Shown in pieces: positions 1-8,340 of a DNA stretch of 42,189 nt. Positions within the stretch are counted from its first letter, which is position 1, and each line of letters begins with the position of its first letter. Below the pieces are notes generated by a model. That model was not told where the DNA came from. It saw nothing but the letters and a program-made list of their open reading frames with translations, and searched no databases. Where the stretch lies: assembly GCA_028713635.1 (NCBI GenBank), contig JAQTNX010000005.1, positions 1-42,189 of the forward strand, written 5' to 3'. The translations under genes and the position numbers were made by a program. This DNA comes from Candidatus Bipolaricaulis sp. (GTDB taxonomy: Bacteria > Bipolaricaulota > Bipolaricaulia > UBA7950 > UBA9294).

Positions 1-126
1 AAGGAAGACCTCACAACGAAGCTCCTTGCCTACATCAGGCGCTTCAACGACGAGAAGCGTCCCTTCCACTGGACGAAGGCCGCGGCGGACATCGTACGAT
101 CATACACTTCAAGGACGCGACACTAG
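1..126 (+). CDS. IS630-family transposase, C-terminal fragment (runs in from the left edge)
   Basis: An open frame enters at base 1 and ends at TAG 124-126, giving 41 residues. The segment LLAYIRRFNDEKRPFHWTKA matches the extreme C-terminus of IS630/Tc1-like DDE transposases, where a helix (xxAFIxxYN) is followed by (H/R)PFxWT(Y/K). The DDE catalytic core lies outside the window. The next gene begins only 11 bp after the stop, so the right end of the element must lie inside the start of that gene or be degraded. Whether the element is intact cannot be judged from here. The family call rests on this tail alone. Confidence 0.7.
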   Translation, partial: KEDLTTKLLAYIRRFNDEKRPFHWTKAAADIVRSYTSRTRH

Positions 127-137
127 GAGAGACGTGG

Positions 138-935
138 TTGGCAAGGGACTCGCCGAGCTGCACGGTGCCGTACGTGCCCCGAACCTACCGACGTACGGAG
201 TCGACTCTCTGTACATTCTGGACGTCTCCGCGTGAAGCCGGCGAGCACCTGAGGCATCTTCGTTCGTGGACTGTCGACGCGGCGCGCTTCCTTTCCGAGA
301 CCCTCGGATTCCGACCGACTCGGCGTCTCCACGTGGTCTCATTCCAGACGAACGAGGAAGCTCGGCGTTTCCTCGGGCGCGAGGTTCCGCCGACGATGGC
401 CCTCGCGCCCTATGCGGGAGACACCCACTGCCTCGTCGCCGTTCAGTCGGCGGATGCCGACGCTCGGAATGACGATCCCCAGCGAATGAGAGGGATTCTC
501 GTGCACGAGATCGCCCACCAACTCATCGCAGAGAAGACGGGGTCAACCAAACGGCTTGGCGATGCGAATCGACTCGTACGCTGTTCGACGTGGCTGAACG
601 AGGGCCTGGCGGAGCTGCTTCGATTCCACTTCCTGCGCGACATGACAAGGATTGAGGACACTCGGGCTGAGTTTGAGAGAGCACAAGACGCCCTGACCTG
701 GCGGGACGTCGACCATCTTCTCGACGATCTCGACGGCGGCCGCCGCGCCGCAGCGTTCGTTCGGGCGACCGGGGCCGTGGCGTGGGTCGCTCAGGACGCC
801 GGGGTTGCGGCGCTCTTCGAGTGCCTGCCTGCCGTCGATGGTGCGGTGGTCCCGAGCAGCGTGTGCGCGGTGTCGGCCCTTCGACGCGCTCGAGAGCTTC
901 TCTCCCTTCTCGAGCGTCGTCGCACAGACCCCTGA
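138..935 (+). CDS. Gluzincin-type (MA clan) zinc metallopeptidase-like protein, probably 5'-truncated
   Basis: This 265-residue product has a clear gluzincin signature: HEIAH at about residues 123-127 (zinc ligands and catalytic Glu), followed about 28 residues later by WLNEGLAE (152-159), whose Glu is the third zinc ligand. This resembles peptidase MA-like domain proteins, many of them secreted. No substrate can be named. The frame opens with TTG at 138 behind AGGAGA (125-130). The first 35 or so residues are Arg/Ser/Thr-rich and not protein-like, and there is no signal peptide. The gene directly abuts an IS630-type transposase end, so the original N-terminus may have been replaced by insertion-sequence DNA. 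Translation from TTG or an inner GTG remains possible. It converges on the large surface protein gene on the minus strand. Confidence 0.6.
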   Translation: MARDSPSCTVPYVPRTYRRTESTLCTFWTSPREAGEHLRHLRSWTVDAARFLSETLGFRPTRRLHVVSFQTNEEARRFLGREVPPTMALAPYAGDTHCLVAVQSADADARNDDPQRMRGILVHEIAHQLIAEKTGSTKRLGDANRLVRCSTWLNEGLAELLRFHFLRDMTRIEDTRAEFERAQDALTWRDVDHLLDDLDGGRRAAAFVRATGAVAWVAQDAGVAALFECLPAVDGAVVPSSVCAVSALRRARELLSLLERRRTDP

Positions 936-1008
936 TCGGCAAGACGCGCGGAGCCCCTCGCGGAGCCCCGCGCCCGGCCGCGCACAAGCTTCCGAACGCC
1001 CTCGCGGT

Positions 1009-4000
1009 CTATCGGTTCACGAACACGATCCCCTTCGCGGACTCCGTGTTGCTCGGGTCGAAAGTGTTCGTCCCGTCCGTTGCCGCGAGGATGTAGATGT
1101 ACGCGCCGTTCGCAAGCGGGTCCCCGCTCTCGTTTACTCCGGTCCAGACGACGTTCGAAACGTTCGCCTCGGTCTTCGCCCACACCACGTGTCCGGCTAG
1201 GTCGTAGATCTCCACCGAGAACGTTGCCGCGATGCCCGAGCCGTCATACGAGAAGGCGACTTCGTCGGCGAATGGGTTCGGCCCGGCGTAGAACGCAGTG
1301 ATGGACAGCTCTCCCGTCACAATGTCGACCGTGGCGGAGCTCGTATCGTTCTGATCCGTTGGGTCGACGTACGTCGCCGTGATCTCATCGCCGGCGGCGA
1401 CATCGAGCAGGATCGGATCCGTGACGAACATGTGGCTCTGGCTTCCGTACGTCGTCAGGTCGTAGACGGCGCCGTCGATGGTGACCGCGTCGGACAAGGA
1501 GACGTCCTGCGTGTGCGAGAGGTCGGTCACCCGGACACGGATCGGCTCCCCTTGGACATACGAGGTCACGACGTCGCCCTGGGCGTCGATGAACTCGGTG
1601 CATGAGGCTTCGGTCGACGTGTCGCCTCCGCCAATCGATACCTTGATCGAGATCATGGTCGAATCGGAGTGGTTCGATGGATCCTGGTAGAAGGCGACGA
1701 TCGTGTCGCCGGGCAAGACGTCGAGTGTCGGCACACACGTGTACACGTGCACGAGGTCCACGCAGATGACCGACACGAAGACCCCGCTCGCCGCGCTCGT
1801 CTCGAGCAGGTCGAGGGCCGCCCAGCGTCCGCTGCGCGGATTCAGGACGTAGATCCTCGGTGCGCCATCATACGCGTAGTTCTGGTATGTAACCGGCGAG
1901 TCGTTGAAGATGTTCGTGTCGCCGAGCAGCGCGTTGACCGGGTGCATGGTGACCCGACCTGGCGTGCAGTCAAATGCGTTCAGCGGCAGCGGGCCGAACG
2001 GCAGATTCTGCCCGCCATCCCAGAAGCCGGCGATCCGCTCGCGCCGATAGACATCCTCGTCCTGGTCGTCATCGACGACCTCGATGAAAACGCAGTCCGA
2101 GTTCACGTAACCCTCGACTCCGTTGCCGTTGCGATCGAGGAAGCGCATCCCCGTCGTCGCCCCGTCGTAGACCTGGGTATCGGCGATGGACATCAGGTCG
2201 AACGAGACGTCGTTCGCGACGCGAATCCGGTCGATGCGGGGGCCGGAGTAGGCGGTGGCCGTGTTTTCGTCGCCGAGCCCGAACATCCCCTGGCTGTTGT
2301 CAACGTAGGAGACGTCGTTGTAGCGGACGTAGACGTCGTCTTCGTTGAACGCCTCGAGCTTCCAATTGTCGAGGACGAGCTGGAAGCCTCCATAGCGGGT
2401 CACAAGGCCCACGCCGAGGGCGTCCCACACGGGGCGAATCTCCATCCCCGCGTTGGAGAAGAAGACGGACGAGTTCGACGACGTCTCGTCGAGGGTCCAG
2501 AACTCTCCGTCATCCTCATCATGCGGATCGCAGATGTGAATCACGACTTGCTCCGGACAGCACGCCTCGATGTTGGCGTTCTCGTCGATGACTTGAACGT
2601 AGAGCGCATCGCGGCCGAGCCAATACACGCTTCTCTCCGTGCGCGTCGCGTCAGTGAAGCTCACCCGCGAGGTCTTCGCCTTCGAACCGATGTACGCCGC
2701 GGCCAGCTTGAAGTCGTCTTCGTCGTTCGGGTCGAGGTAGTACGCGACGAGCGTATCGTTCACGTTCAGGGTGTTGAACCCGAGGTCGACGAGGATCGAG
2801 TTGAGGTTGAGCTCGAAGATCCCCGTGTTCACGCCCGTCTCTCGGGCGTAGAAGGAGACGGCGGTGACGCCGTTGGGGCTCGCTGTGTCGAACAACGACC
2901 CGTGATGCTCGAGGCCGAACACCCCGAGCTTCGGATACTGGATGTAGTAGCGGCCGTCCCGCGCGCCGCTCGTCCCGTAGTCGTTCTTCTCTGCGTTGTA
3001 GATGTTGAACCAGCGTATGGGGCGGTTCGTGTAGTCCCATGAGGACTCTGCTGGATCGCTTGTTGCCGAGTCGCTTCCTTCGACTCCCCCTGTTCGCTTG
3101 AGCATGCAGAAGTTGTTCGCGCGGTCGCCGGTTGCCTCGGTCGCTACGTCTTTGGAGTTGGTGGGGTTCCACGACCCAGGGTTCACGATCACGAACACGG
3201 GCACGTACTCGACCCGGTTGCAGTTCAGGTTCTCGTCGGGATCGACGATCCGGATCGTCGCAGCCTCGTTCCCGTCCTTGTAGATGACGTCGTCGCTCCG
3301 CGAGGTCCCGCCTTCCCACGTGAGCGTTGCCTCGGTGTCGATGATCTTCATCATGGCGATGGCGACGTCAGTCTCGTCGTTCTGATCCTGGATCATGCCG
3401 ATCAGCGTGTCCATGTTCTCGAACCGGCCGATGAGCCACTCCTGGGGGGCGACGCCGTAGTACGCTCGTTCGCGGTCAAGCCCCGAGGGAAGGACCCACT
3501 CCGACAGCCCCAACGTGATGAGCCCAACACCGAAGGCTACTGAGTTGCCTGGCACATGACCGACCCAGTAGAGAAAGTCGCCCAGGGTATTCTCACCACC
3601 TTTGGTGGTTTCGGTGTGCACGTCAAGGTGCGAGTAGTTGCCCCACTTGAACGAGTCAACGCTCGCTCCCGTGTTGCGGGCGGCGTCCTTGGCTCCGGAG
3701 TGCGCGGCGCCGGACGGCATGTCCACGACGTGGGTCCCTTTCCAGAGCTCGCTTGCCCCGAAACCCTCTCGCGTGCCGATCTGGAATGGCCGACTCGACA
3801 CAAAGACGCCTGTGTCGGCCCCAGTCTCCTCGAAGTAGTCTGCACCAAGCCATCCTGGGTTTCCGGGGGAGTGACCCTTGTACGGGACGTAGGCCTCATC
3901 GTCGTACGGCTGGCCGACGGGACTCCCCGTCTCATCGACGTAGCTCTTCCAGACGATGTACGCGCCCGTCTTCGGGTCCATCAGCTTGACGTCGGTCCAG

Positions 4001-4200
4001 ATCTTGTCCCGCACGTCGCAGTCGATGTTTTCGTCTGGATCGTAGACGCAGATCCAAACCTCCGCCCCCTCTTGGACGTTCGTGACGCGGGTTCCGCCGC
4101 CCTGGTCGGACGAGAAGTACATCTCGGCCGTGGTTGCCGCGAGCGGAAGAGCCGTCAGAGCTATGACCACCAAAGTCAGAACCAGACCCCTTCGCACCAT
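1009..4200 (-). CDS. Large secreted multi-domain surface protein with FlgD-like C-terminal domain
   Basis: The product is 1063 residues. I start it at ATG 4200 because GGAAGGGG lies just upstream and the first residues form a signal peptide (MVRRGLVLTLVVIALTALPL, then AATTAE); the longer open frame adds only Arg-rich sequence. The body holds at least five beta-sandwich-like units. Each carries an Asp/Asn-rich start (YDPDENIDC, VDPDENLNC, IDENANIEACC, DDDQDED) and most carry a T-x-x-(T/S)-GVF-type motif (ADTGVF, VNTGIF, NSSVFF, AASGVF). The last 85 or so residues (YAGPNPFADEV ... VEIYDLAGHVVW ... NGAYIYILAA) match the FlgD Ig-like/secretion-tail fold common on exported proteins. It is probably a cell-surface or S-layer-associated protein. 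A consensus promoter lies 67-95 bp upstream. Confidence 0.75.
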   Translation of the reverse strand: MVRRGLVLTLVVIALTALPLAATTAEMYFSSDQGGGTRVTNVQEGAEVWICVYDPDENIDCDVRDKIWTDVKLMDPKTGAYIVWKSYVDETGSPVGQPYDDEAYVPYKGHSPGNPGWLGADYFEETGADTGVFVSSRPFQIGTREGFGASELWKGTHVVDMPSGAAHSGAKDAARNTGASVDSFKWGNYSHLDVHTETTKGGENTLGDFLYWVGHVPGNSVAFGVGLITLGLSEWVLPSGLDRERAYYGVAPQEWLIGRFENMDTLIGMIQDQNDETDVAIAMMKIIDTEATLTWEGGTSRSDDVIYKDGNEAATIRIVDPDENLNCNRVEYVPVFVIVNPGSWNPTNSKDVATEATGDRANNFCMLKRTGGVEGSDSATSDPAESSWDYTNRPIRWFNIYNAEKNDYGTSGARDGRYYIQYPKLGVFGLEHHGSLFDTASPNGVTAVSFYARETGVNTGIFELNLNSILVDLGFNTLNVNDTLVAYYLDPNDEDDFKLAAAYIGSKAKTSRVSFTDATRTERSVYWLGRDALYVQVIDENANIEACCPEQVVIHICDPHDEDDGEFWTLDETSSNSSVFFSNAGMEIRPVWDALGVGLVTRYGGFQLVLDNWKLEAFNEDDVYVRYNDVSYVDNSQGMFGLGDENTATAYSGPRIDRIRVANDVSFDLMSIADTQVYDGATTGMRFLDRNGNGVEGYVNSDCVFIEVVDDDQDEDVYRRERIAGFWDGGQNLPFGPLPLNAFDCTPGRVTMHPVNALLGDTNIFNDSPVTYQNYAYDGAPRIYVLNPRSGRWAALDLLETSAASGVFVSVICVDLVHVYTCVPTLDVLPGDTIVAFYQDPSNHSDSTMISIKVSIGGGDTSTEASCTEFIDAQGDVVTSYVQGEPIRVRVTDLSHTQDVSLSDAVTIDGAVYDLTTYGSQSHMFVTDPILLDVAAGDEITATYVDPTDQNDTSSATVDIVTGELSITAFYAGPNPFADEVAFSYDGSGIAATFSVEIYDLAGHVVWAKTEANVSNVVWTGVNESGDPLANGAYIYILAATDGTNTFDPSNTESAKGIVFVNR

Positions 4201-4266
4201 TGCCTGCCCCTTCCTTCTCGTTGAGCTTCGACGCGGATCCCCTCGCGCCGCACGATAGCCGCGGCC

Positions 4267-4295
4267 AGGGTACGCACCGCAAACGATGGTGTCAA
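4267..4295 (-). promoter_or_regulatory. Sigma70-type promoter for the surface protein gene
   Basis: On the minus strand, TTGACA (4290-4295, perfect -35), a 17-bp spacer and TACCCT (4267-4272, -10) give a predicted start near 4260 and a 5' UTR of about 60 nt before ATG 4200. Confidence 0.7.
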
Positions 4296-4389
4296 GTGAT
4301 TTTGCGCGTCGCGGACGCGACACACGTCCTGAAGGATCCGAACGAGCGGAGCCCATGTCGAGAACGCTCTGGGAAATGGCGAACGACGT

Positions 4390-5460
4390 CTAGCGCGGAG
4401 GACTGAAGCGGATGACCACGACGTCGCCGTCTTGGATCTTGTAGTCGCGGCCCTCGAGGCGACGCCTGCCTGCCTTGGCGGCTGCGGCCTCGGATCCGCA
4501 CTCGATGAGGTCGTCGTAGGCGATGACCTCCATGCGAATGAACCCCCGCTCCATGTCCGTGTGGATCTTCCCCGCAGCGACGGGGGCCTTGTCACCGCGT
4601 CGGGTTGTCCAGACGTGGACCTCCTTCTCCCCCGCCGTGAAGAAGTCCACGAGCCCGAGCTTTCGGTACGCCGCGCGGATCACTCGGTCCACCGACAGCT
4701 CGGAAAGTCCGAGTTCGGCGAGGAACGGGCCCCGATCCTCTGCGGGTAGCTCGCTGATGTCGGCCTCCTCACGCCCGCAGATCGAGACCACCTCGCTCCC
4801 CTCCGCGGATGCCCGTTCGCGGAGCGCAGCCACGTTGGGTCCTTCCACATCTCGCGGGGAGGCGACGTTGGCAACGTAGAGGACCGGCTTCTGCGACATG
4901 AGGTTGCAGTCCGCGACGCTCGTCTCCTCCGACTCCGTCAGCCCCTGGTTTCGCGCCGGAGTGCCTGCGTGAAGGCCCCGCAGCACGTTCCCGCAGTCTT
5001 CGGCCTCTCGAACCGCGAACTTGTCTCCGATGCGAACCCGCTTGGCGAGCCGTTCGATCTTCCGCTCGACGGTCTGCGCGTCGGCCACCATCAGCTCGAG
5101 ATCCACCGTCTCGATGTCGTGAAGTGGGCTTGTCGGCCGCTCCGGGGCAGCAAAGCAGCGAACGACGTGGATGAGCGCGTCGGCCTCCTTGATGTGCGCG
5201 AGCAGGCGGGATCCCCGCCCGCCCTCCGCCGTAGATCCCTCGGAAAGGCCGGGGATGTCGACGATTTCGACGCTTGCGCGGACGATCTTGCCTGTTCGGT
5301 AGAGCGCGACGAGTCGGTCGATACGCGGGTCCGGCACGGCGACGGTGGCGCGGTGAGACTCGGCGGCATCGAAGATCGATGTTCCGGCAGACGTGACGGC
5401 GTTGAAAACCGTCGTCTTGCCGCACCCGGGTACCCCGACGAGACCACAACGAAGCGGCAT
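4390..5460 (-). CDS. ychF: YchF-like (Obg-family) P-loop NTPase, divergent
   Basis: This 356-residue soluble protein has the YchF layout. The P-loop GVPGCGKTT is at the N-terminus, PDPRIDRL follows at about 48-55, then the G3 region VEIVDIPGLSEG, the alpha-hairpin region HVVRCF, and a C-terminal TGS-like domain (VHVWTT ... AAGKIHTDMERGFIRMEVI). YchF proteins bind ATP or GTP and associate with ribosomes. The NKxD/NMxE position reads YVANVAS here, so nucleotide preference cannot be inferred. The P-loop has GCGKT rather than the usual NVGKS, and the region after G1 is unlike standard YchF, so it may be a paralogue. AAGGAG lies 10 nt before ATG 5460. Confidence 0.82.
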   Translation of the reverse strand: MPLRCGLVGVPGCGKTTVFNAVTSAGTSIFDAAESHRATVAVPDPRIDRLVALYRTGKIVRASVEIVDIPGLSEGSTAEGGRGSRLLAHIKEADALIHVVRCFAAPERPTSPLHDIETVDLELMVADAQTVERKIERLAKRVRIGDKFAVREAEDCGNVLRGLHAGTPARNQGLTESEETSVADCNLMSQKPVLYVANVASPRDVEGPNVAALRERASAEGSEVVSICGREEADISELPAEDRGPFLAELGLSELSVDRVIRAAYRKLGLVDFFTAGEKEVHVWTTRRGDKAPVAAGKIHTDMERGFIRMEVIAYDDLIECGSEAAAAKAGRRRLEGRDYKIQDGDVVVIRFSPPR

Positions 5461-5548
5461 GGCTCGAGGACTCCTTCTTGGTTGATGGAGACGCAGAAAA
5501 CCGACGGGCCGATTCTAGCTGCGGTCTCCCGGGGACTCCAGTCGCTCC

Positions 5549-6220
5549 CTACGGGGAACTCGGGACCAAGTACAGAAGGATGGCCACGTAGTGGCACACG
5601 CTTCCGCCAAGGACGAAGAGGTGCCAGATCGCGTGGTTGTAGGGAAGGCGTTTCCACGCGTAGAAGCCGACTCCGGCCGTGTAGAAGAGGCCGCCTGCGG
5701 CGACGTAGGCGATGGCCTCGTGAGGAACGCGCACCCACGCCTCGCGAGCGGCGACGACGATCATCCACCCCATCGCGACGTACAGGACGACCGACGTCCT
5801 CTGAAGACGGCCGATGAACAGACTCTTGAAGACAATCCCGGCCACCGCCAACGCCCAGATCGCGATGAGGAGGGTGAGTCCCCAGCGGCCCCACAACGAG
5901 AGCAACAGGAACGGAGTGTACGTCCCTGCAATCAGGATATAGACCGAGCAGTGATCGAAAATCCGGAACACCCGCCTCGCCCGGGGCGGCTGGATGGCGT
6001 GGTAGAGGGTTGACGAGAGGTGCAGGAGGAAGAGGCTTGCGCCGTACACGGCGAAGGCCACGACGTGTCGAACCGAACCGCTGGGAACGGTGCGGAGGAG
6101 CAGGATGGCTGTTCCGGCGAGGCTGAGCACCGCGCCGACACCGTGGGTCACGCTGTTTGCGATCTGCTCGCCCCGTGTGTACTCCGGAAGTTGTCCACGA
6201 GACGACGCGTTTCGGTTCAT
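5549..6220 (-). CDS. Hemolysin III / adiponectin-receptor-like (PAQR) membrane protein
   Basis: The product is 223 residues from ATG 6220, with seven predicted membrane helices. The family metal-site residues are visible: an N-terminal ANSVTHGVGA segment, SSTLYHA with its His and upstream Ser, FDHCSVYILIAGTYTPF, and the C-terminal HAIWHLFVLGGSVCHY. This is the HlyIII/YqfA family, proposed metal-dependent intramembrane hydrolases; the haemolysin label is historical. The longer open frame upstream has atypical composition, so I use the inner ATG even though only a weak purine-rich site precedes it. It lies 52 bp after the next minus-strand gene and is probably co-transcribed with it. Confidence 0.85.
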   Translation of the reverse strand: MNRNASSRGQLPEYTRGEQIANSVTHGVGAVLSLAGTAILLLRTVPSGSVRHVVAFAVYGASLFLLHLSSTLYHAIQPPRARRVFRIFDHCSVYILIAGTYTPFLLLSLWGRWGLTLLIAIWALAVAGIVFKSLFIGRLQRTSVVLYVAMGWMIVVAAREAWVRVPHEAIAYVAAGGLFYTAGVGFYAWKRLPYNHAIWHLFVLGGSVCHYVAILLYLVPSSP

Positions 6221-6272
6221 GAGGTCATCGTACCCGCCGTAGGGTGCCGTGTCTCCCTGGCGTGGAGGATGG

Positions 6273-6998
6273 CTACTCTCCGACGTTGCGCCGGTACAGA
6301 ATGGCGTTTCCGCGCTTCCCCGTCGGAGCCAGGATGTCCATCTCGCGGAGGACGTAGGCGATTTTCTGCGCCATCCAGCGAGGTTGTCCGATCGATCGAG
6401 CCAGCTCGTCCGTGGTGAACGGCTCCTCGAGCCCAGCGGGCACGACTGCGAGGTAGTCGGCCGGGTGGTGGAACGAGAGGCAGTCAATGACTTCAACGAG
6501 GTGACGTTCCTCGCGCACCGAGCCTCGCCTGCCGCGGCGCGTCCCGTGTGCCCGCCGTAGTTCCGTCTCGTGGATCAGGAGCGCGTCGATCGACAGGTTC
6601 GCATCGCCGAGGAGATCGCGGAGGAAGACGAATTCGCGGAACGCATCGACAGAGCCCCCGTGCCGCGGGGACGTTCGAGTCCGTCGCGCGGCATCGGGCT
6701 CGTCGATGCGAACAATGGTTCGCCTTGCGGGGATCGGAAGGACAAGGCGAACCTGGCGGCGCTTCAGGAGGGTTCGCAGCTTGCGCTCAAGCCCGGACGT
6801 CGATCCCGTTTGGATCTCGATCACGGTGTCGCCACGCAGGATGTCGACGACGAATCCATCGACGGGAACCTCAAACTGGTCTCCATCCTCAGCGAGCCAC
6901 TCCTTGAGCGCCGCGTGGAGCGGCTTCTCATTGAGGGTCCCGATACGCGAGCCGCCGGGGCGGTCATCTTCGCCAGGACTCGGTCCGATTCCGTCCAC
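6273..6998 (-). CDS. Hypothetical protein, PD-(D/E)xK-nuclease-like core with winged-helix-like tail
   Basis: The product is 241 residues from GTG 6998, chosen because GGGAGAGG lies just upstream and the frame before it is low-complexity. The segment PLHAALKEWLAEDGDQFEV ... FVVDILRGDTVIEIQTGS has the layout of a restriction-endonuclease-like fold: Glu/Asp on helix 1, VD on strand 2 and ExQ (IEIQTG) on strand 3. It continues LVLPIPARRTIVRID. The C-terminal 80 or so residues (FTTDELARSIGQPRWMAQKI ... APTGKRGNAILYR) look like a winged helix. I do not recognise a named family with certainty; a DNA or RNA processing role is inferred. It follows the DMT transporter gene by 17 bp. Confidence 0.6.
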   Translation of the reverse strand: MDGIGPSPGEDDRPGGSRIGTLNEKPLHAALKEWLAEDGDQFEVPVDGFVVDILRGDTVIEIQTGSTSGLERKLRTLLKRRQVRLVLPIPARRTIVRIDEPDAARRTRTSPRHGGSVDAFREFVFLRDLLGDANLSIDALLIHETELRRAHGTRRGRRGSVREERHLVEVIDCLSFHHPADYLAVVPAGLEEPFTTDELARSIGQPRWMAQKIAYVLREMDILAPTGKRGNAILYRRNVGE

Positions 6999-7015
6999 GG
7001 GGCGACCTCTCCCTG

Positions 7016-7453
7016 TTAGCGCAGCATGAGCCACGTGCCGACGAGGAGCACGCCCAGTCCAGCCGCTCGAGGCGCGTCGAACGGCCGCGGCCCCGCGCCG
7101 AGCCAACCGAAGTGGTCGAGCACGGCGCCGAGGACGAGCTGAGCCACAATGGTCAGCGTCAGGGTCGCGGCCAGGCCGAGGCGGGGTACGGTGTAGCTCA
7201 CTGCGGCCACGATGCCGACGCCGAGGAAGCCGGCGCACAGCGCGTACCACGGAACGGAGCGCCACGCCGCGAGGGCTCCTCCCCGCGTCCCAAGGATGAA
7301 GAGCGTGGCCAACAACAGCCCGCCGGCATGAATGACGAACACGCTTCCCATCACCCCAACACGCTCTCCCAGGGTCCCTGAGAAGAGCGACTGCAGGCAG
7401 ATGGCAGCTCCTCCGGCCAACGCGGCGACGATCGCGGGAACGCTGACAATCAA
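7016..7453 (-). CDS. DMT-superfamily transporter, DUF606 (YdcZ-like) half-size
   Basis: This 145-residue, highly hydrophobic protein has about five membrane helices (VPAIVAALAGGAAICLQSL ... SVFVIHAGGLLLATLFIL ... WYALCAGFLGVGIVAAVSYTVPRLG ... TLTIVAQLVLGAVLDHFGWLG ... AGLGVLLVGTWLMLR). The Gly/Ala-rich helices, the QLVLGAVLDHFGW motif and the short length fit the DUF606/YdcZ branch of drug/metabolite transporters, which normally act as dimers. Substrate unknown. It sits between two hypothetical genes, with 37 bp upstream and 17 bp downstream. Confidence 0.82.
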   Translation of the reverse strand: MIVSVPAIVAALAGGAAICLQSLFSGTLGERVGVMGSVFVIHAGGLLLATLFILGTRGGALAAWRSVPWYALCAGFLGVGIVAAVSYTVPRLGLAATLTLTIVAQLVLGAVLDHFGWLGAGPRPFDAPRAAGLGVLLVGTWLMLR

Positions 7454-7490
7454 GGTGCCTCCTCCTAGCTCGGGCGTAGCGCAGACGGGG

Positions 7491-8225
7491 CTACGACTTC
7501 GCCCCTCGGTCGTGCTCGATCCGATCGATCAGATGGTAGACGAATCCACACTGGCCGGGGAACAAGAGCAGGAGAGCAAGGGCGCGATCGCGGTCGGCGG
7601 CGGGAATGCGGGGTACGCCGTCTCGATCGTGTGACAGACGAATCACCGTCTCCAAGCCGCCGAGTTGGGGGTCCATGTCGCGGGCAACGTCAGCCGGAAG
7701 CTCGAGCCGGGTGAGGGCCTTCCGCAGAGCATCGATCGACGAGGCTTCGGCCTCGCTCGGGCCGTGCGCGGATCCCTTGGAGAGCGCGGCGGCAAGAGCG
7801 GCTCGTACGTCATCGGCGGCACGTGCGAGGAGGACAACGACGACGCGGTAGAGCCCATGGCTGTACGCAAGCTGAGCGTCTCGCCCGCTCTCGACAACGA
7901 GCGGCGACGCGCGCCCCCCGGACTCCTCGGTGATCTTGGCGACGTACGCGTCCGGGTTGTGCGCGAGTGCCCCTCCCTGCTCAAGACTCTCCGCTCCGTA
8001 CTCCGTGACGTGAACGAACGGCAAGTGGAGGTTGAGCGAGTTCTTTCCCGGCGCGAGCACCCCCTGGACGAGGAGGTCCCACACGACCTCGTGAACGAGC
8101 AAGGCGTCGGAGCGCTCGTAGCCGTCCACTCGCTGCCGGATCTCGTTCTCAATCGCATGAAGGTGCGTCTGGGGAGTCCTGCGCAGGATCTCGAAGATCA
8201 CCGGCCGTAGAGCGGCTTTGTCCAT
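7491..8225 (-). CDS. Hypothetical cytoplasmic protein
   Basis: The product is 244 residues from ATG 8225, preceded by GGGAGGG. The first 85 or so residues (IFEILRRTPQTHLHAIENEI ... LLVHEVVWDLLVQGVLAPG) look like a winged-helix module. The remainder is mainly helical, with HDRDGVP and a C-terminal hydrophobic FPGQCGFVYHLIDRIEHDRG. It has no membrane segment and no catalytic motif I can name. It is first in the minus-strand run 8225 to 4390 and is divergent from corA. I do not recognise the family. Confidence 0.72.
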   Translation of the reverse strand: MDKAALRPVIFEILRRTPQTHLHAIENEIRQRVDGYERSDALLVHEVVWDLLVQGVLAPGKNSLNLHLPFVHVTEYGAESLEQGGALAHNPDAYVAKITEESGGRASPLVVESGRDAQLAYSHGLYRVVVVLLARAADDVRAALAAALSKGSAHGPSEAEASSIDALRKALTRLELPADVARDMDPQLGGLETVIRLSHDRDGVPRIPAADRDRALALLLLFPGQCGFVYHLIDRIEHDRGAKS

Positions 8226-8295
8226 CGACCCTCCCGTTCGTCGTCGTGCGAAACGCAAGAGGATAGCGCCGCGGCGAATCCCTCCACAAGCCTGG

Positions 8296-8324
8296 TTGTC
8301 GAGCCTTTTCTCAGGACGTATTGT
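8296..8324 (+). promoter_or_regulatory. Promoter for corA
   Basis: TTGTCG (8296-8301), a 17-bp spacer and TATTGT (8319-8324) predict a start near 8331, only about 10 nt before ATG 8341. The message would have a very short leader. Confidence 0.5.
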
Positions 8325-8340
8325 TCTCCGCGGTGACGAC

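Noticed and set aside
936-1008. GC-rich hairpin (GCGCGG/CCGCGC) between convergent genes as a terminator
   Set aside because: Short stem, no T-tract, and direct repeats of GAGCCCC explain the pattern; too weak to annotate.
1669-3042. 457-residue open frame on the plus strand
   Set aside because: Lies wholly antisense to the surface protein gene; repetitive Val/Arg/Glu composition and no domain.
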